Part shown: positions 60,518-64,000 of the stretch, piece by piece
Position numbering within the stretch: the first letter of the stretch is position 1
Layout: every line of letters begins with the position of its first letter
Source: Urechis unicinctus
Taxonomy: Eukaryota; Annelida; Polychaeta; Xenopneusta; Urechidae
Reading direction: 5' to 3'
Assembly: GCA_034190875.2 (NCBI GenBank)
Contig: CM067358.1
Location: 51,028,281 to 51,092,280 of the forward strand
DNA length: 64,000 bases
Translations under genes and position numbers: made by a program
The notes under the pieces: generated by a model
What the model was told of the DNA's origin: nothing
Database searches by the model: none
What the model saw: the letters and a program-made list of their open reading frames with translations, nothing else

Positions 60518-60681
60518 ATGTATTAGACAAAAAATATATATTTTTTCTTCATTATAACTCGCATTCGATGCTGCTCTGTATATCTTACATGTATATATAT
60601 ATATATATATATCTCTATATATGTGTATATATATACATTTTTTCTCTCTATGTTATATATATATATGCTCCTCTCTATATA

Positions 60682-60730
<49 letters not shown>
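60373..60730. repeat. TA-rich microsatellite cluster
   Basis: TA tracts at about 60379-60520, 60595-60612 and 60685-60730 are separated by short unique pieces. Tyr/Ile-only frames here are artefacts. Confidence 0.95.
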
Positions 60731-60732
<2 letters not shown>

Positions 60733-60769
60733 GCCAACCATGTCGGCCTGATGACTAAGCTATCTCAAC

Positions 60770-61330
60770 GTACTGAACCACCATTACAGTATCAAATAGC
60801 CGACCTATCACCAGTTAACATTTTATGTCACAGTTGCTTGCTACAAAATGTATCCCTAAAAGTCTTGATTTCGTAATTAAACTGCAAACATATTGCTTGC
60901 AACGAATTTTCCTTTAATGCATTCAAAGATAAATATAAATCATGTTTGATCTGTGTGTCTAAGTGTGTAATATTTCAGACGTTATCTGTTTTACACTTTA
61001 TCGCCCTATCATACATACATACCGCCTATCCACGGTGTTATTTCTCTGACGATTTCTCTGCTGCAGCTAAGGCAACATATTCAATAATGGGTGCATTGAC
61101 TGGGAAACTACTCGTTCATCAACACACTTCATTTACCAATCTGAAGGCTATACAATTCGCGTTGTTACATTCCCACAGTAACAGTTTGTTGAATTCCAGT
61201 GCATCACAATGGCATCTATTGCTATGCATGTTCATACAATGAATTTCTCAGTACATTTAGATATGAAAGTGAAAGCAAGCACTCTGCTGAAAGCCTTAAA
61301 TGAAGGGCTGCTTCGATTTATACACTGACT
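60770..61330 (+). repeat. Array module B, copy 3 (right part)
   Basis: Follows the TA cluster. Shares AACCACCATT, ATGTATCCCTAAAAG, TGGGTGCATTGACTG, TCATTTACCAATCTGA, GCATCTATTGCTATGCATG and GTACATTTAGATATGA with the right part of B copies 1 and 2. Confidence 0.8.
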
Positions 61331-61339
61331 CACAAATCT

Positions 61340-62520
61340 CCCGTGCCGCTGGCAATTACAATGGTTAGTTTATTATACAATACTTGATTTAGAGCTGTAT
61401 TGTCCACTGCCCGAGAAGGCGCAGTTGATTTGTACATGAAGATTCGGCATTCTTCGTTATTTAACTGAGCATCACTATTCATAAAAAGCAATCCTTATCT
61501 TATGTATTGTAATGCATTTATTGTGTGTCTATTACAACGCAGCTATTGCTAGCACAACTGGTAAATAAATGAGTCGCACTATGCAAAAAGATATCGATGG
61601 AATATCTTTGACCTAGAATTTGAGAGTCAATATAATGAATCTAGCTATTGAACATTACCCGTATTTACGGTTTCTGGAATACAACTATATGGTTTATTGG
61701 TAGAGTGGCTTTCTGTCGAGCAAAGATCTTGAATGTGATGCATTGGCAGTTCCAAATTCGCCAAAAGCTTGGATCCATGTGTTTTGACGGTGGCAGTTTT
61801 TAATGTACACGAATTAAAAGTTCATTCATGTCTGAATTCTAAAGTGCAATTTGATGAAAAGTGTGGGCTGAAAGATCAACAACTGGAAATCTGCATTTTG
61901 CTCGACATTCGAATAATTACGTATTGTTTATTTTTATCTCACGAGGGTATCAAGAGCATATCAAGGAATTGCAATTTTCGCACAGACAATCTCTGCTCAG
62001 CTCATTTGCGCTGACAATAAGTTAGCGCATAATCGGAATGCATAAAGAAGTTCTCTAAAAGGGTTGAAAAACACAAGAGTGTGCTTATGGCCTCCATCTA
62101 AAAAATTACAATGCATTACGAGACTTCAACATTACAGTTGGCGAAATGAACATTTTTACCACTGAGCCAAGTAATGGTGCGACCGCCACCATAGTCGTAA
62201 CACAATGTGACAACAACACTTACACGAAGTTAATGCTTGTTGTTTTTTTTTTAGCAGGTCGACAGGATATCAGAAGGAGAGATCAATATATTTTACGGGA
62301 AAACCCGTCTGCTAAAATGCAATACCTTGCATCTCATGCAATATACGCATATAAAAACCTCAAAATAATACTTACCCATCTCTAATATTACTTGTTCACC
62401 TAAAGCAGTGGGTGGCTGATATCATTAGAAATCAACCATTGTAAATATCAAAGGCAAAAAGCAGAATAATCCAATATTTGCACTCGTTTAGGAGGGGGGG
62501 GGGGTGGGGGGTAAATTAAA
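61340..62520. other. Array spacer
   Basis: No gene is recognised. Frames at 61769-62014 and 62146-62385 are motif-free. A poly-G run is at about 62491-62511. Confidence 0.4.
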
Positions 62521-62524
62521 TCGC

Positions 62525-63165
62525 TGAAGTCTAAATTCCCACTGATGTCGAAATCAAGTTGACACCAATTCGAAGGGATCTTTGAAAAATACCACCGGAA
62601 TGTGGTAATTCATTCATTGATCAATGTGTATGCATCCAATTCGTAGAGTGGTGTCGCTAATGATCGGGCTTAAGTTGGGTAGGAATTTGATCTGTTCAGC
62701 CATACAAAACTGGTATTTGGTATTCCATTGCTGTCATATCCGGTATTTGGAAATGATAACAAAGATTCTCGGAGTTATTCATGGGCTTCTAACAAGAACG
62801 ATGAATACAAAGTTTTCGGAAACTCGAAAGAAAAATACATCCTTTCGGCTATGTAAATAAACGAGATTGATATCGTGGTAATGGACTACTGCTAGCGGGA
62901 GTATTTCCTAGACTCAATCCGTGTAACGAGTTTCACTTGTAGTCAATTTCAAGGCGACACACCAAACTAGCGTTATGAACATTTAAATTAGCTATTATTA
63001 TTTTGTTTGGGCATGCACTTCGATACTGTATAATGTTTTGCTTATTTCCGTCGCAGAATACACGACAGATATCGTATTGTCGCTCAGAATATGATACAGA
63101 ATGGCCTGTATCACACGGTGCTTCAATGTGCTTCCTGTTCGTGCATTCAAATGAAAAATGCACGA
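62525..63165 (+). repeat. Array module C, copy 2
   Basis: Second copy of module C, 4.85 kb after copy 1. Confidence 0.87.
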
Positions 63166-63169
63166 TCTA

Positions 63170-64000
63170 ATGTGAACACAATCGTCTCTGTATATATTTG
63201 TTCGTTTACTTTAAAGTACCATCATTATGCTATGCGTAGATATTGTGATCTGTCTGCGAAATCATGTGAATGTCAACAAAGTTAGATATTCGCTGAACTT
63301 TAAAAAGTGCCAATAGTGTATTCCAATGTGCACATAATTATAATAGTTTGTATTATGTATTGATTTTTGCTCATTTTATGTTTGAGCCTTCGAGTCGAAG
63401 ATCGGTAAGTGTTATTACTCCATGGGCTCTCACTATTTTTTTCCTTAATGTTCTGCCTGGTTGCATTGCAATACATACATATTTTGGGCTGTAGTTGGGT
63501 GCCTTTCACTAATATATTGTATGAAATATATTGTGTGAATAAATACAGAATTGATAAGTGGCACATAAGAACCATTGGATTAAGATGCCTCGAAACTTTC
63601 CGTTAGGTCATTGTAAATTTAAACTAGTGAACTAAAAATAACCAATTAATGTTCCTGGTAAGAGATAGATAATGTACTCTTTCTACGATACTTCCAACAC
63701 ACATTTGCGTAGAATGCATTCAGCCAGTCGGCATGCATATTTTACGAGATTGCTGATTGCATACCAGCAGAAGCTCAATCTACCCAAAAGAGCTGATGCA
63801 TCATAAGTACTGAGCCTGGGCAATGCTATTACCCACAAAACAATAACTTATTAAAACTATTTAATAACCAACCTGGATCGACATTTCTTTTAGTTCTTTA
63901 AAGTATGATACCATGTCCCTCGATTCATAATGTGTGTTTTTAACACACTGTGCACCACTTCCCATCTGTATCTAGCCAGTTATTAACGATGATCCCAGAC
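63170..64000. other. Right edge, probably continuing the array
   Basis: AT-rich, no recognised gene. The array probably continues past the window, but I did not identify another full module here. Confidence 0.35.

Overview
This is a gene-poor, repeat-rich nuclear segment from a metazoan, most likely a marine invertebrate. Coding regions are split by GT-AG introns, AATAAA signals follow several genes, and the relics of a jockey-type retrotransposon, a Polinton/Maverick DNA polymerase and a GIN/KRBA2-type integrase form a mix common in amphioxus, hemichordates, molluscs and cnidarians. The sequence alone does not let me choose among these. There are no bacterial-style operons, ribosomal RNA genes or CRISPR arrays.

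Layout. About 1-5 kb holds short repeats and a predicted two-exon gene for a small basic protein (2545-4206). At 5.3-7.2 kb lies a decayed jockey-like non-LTR retrotransposon; its zinc-knuckle coding segment has been tandemly amplified into a 44-bp minisatellite. At 8.3-9.4 kb a two-exon GNAT acetyltransferase gene lies on the minus strand. At 10.5-11.0 kb is a broken Polinton-type DNA polymerase B relic, flanked by 48-50 bp tandem repeats. About 11.3-16 kb is non-coding with TATG and TG microsatellites. A rhodopsin-like GPCR occupies 17.6-18.9 kb. At 20.0-21.8 kb sits a strongly diverged family of related modules, and at 22.1-23.6 kb a structurally intact two-exon integrase gene. At 24.6-26.9 kb there are long TA tracts and nested duplications, with one plausible orphan exon. 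Weak ORFs and one transposon-ORF relic follow at 28-31 kb. A single-exon KCTD-type BTB gene is at 33.5-34.2 kb, and a fragment of a second retrotransposon RT at 38.0-38.2 kb. Several minisatellites and an imperfect palindrome occupy 38-44.4 kb. From about 46.8 kb to the right edge most of the sequence consists of diverged copies of a few modules (A-D), interrupted by a small three-exon gene (52938-53974).

Functional picture. The genes best supported as working host genes are the GNAT enzyme, the GPCR and the KCTD protein. They share no pathway and are simply neighbours. The integrase is mobile-element-derived and may be active or domesticated. The main interest is in repeat birth and decay: a protein-coding zinc knuckle turned into a minisatellite, duplications seeded around TA tracts, and a long modular array whose origin I cannot identify. 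All exon joins come from reading splice sites by eye, and repeat similarities were judged by eye, not by alignment.
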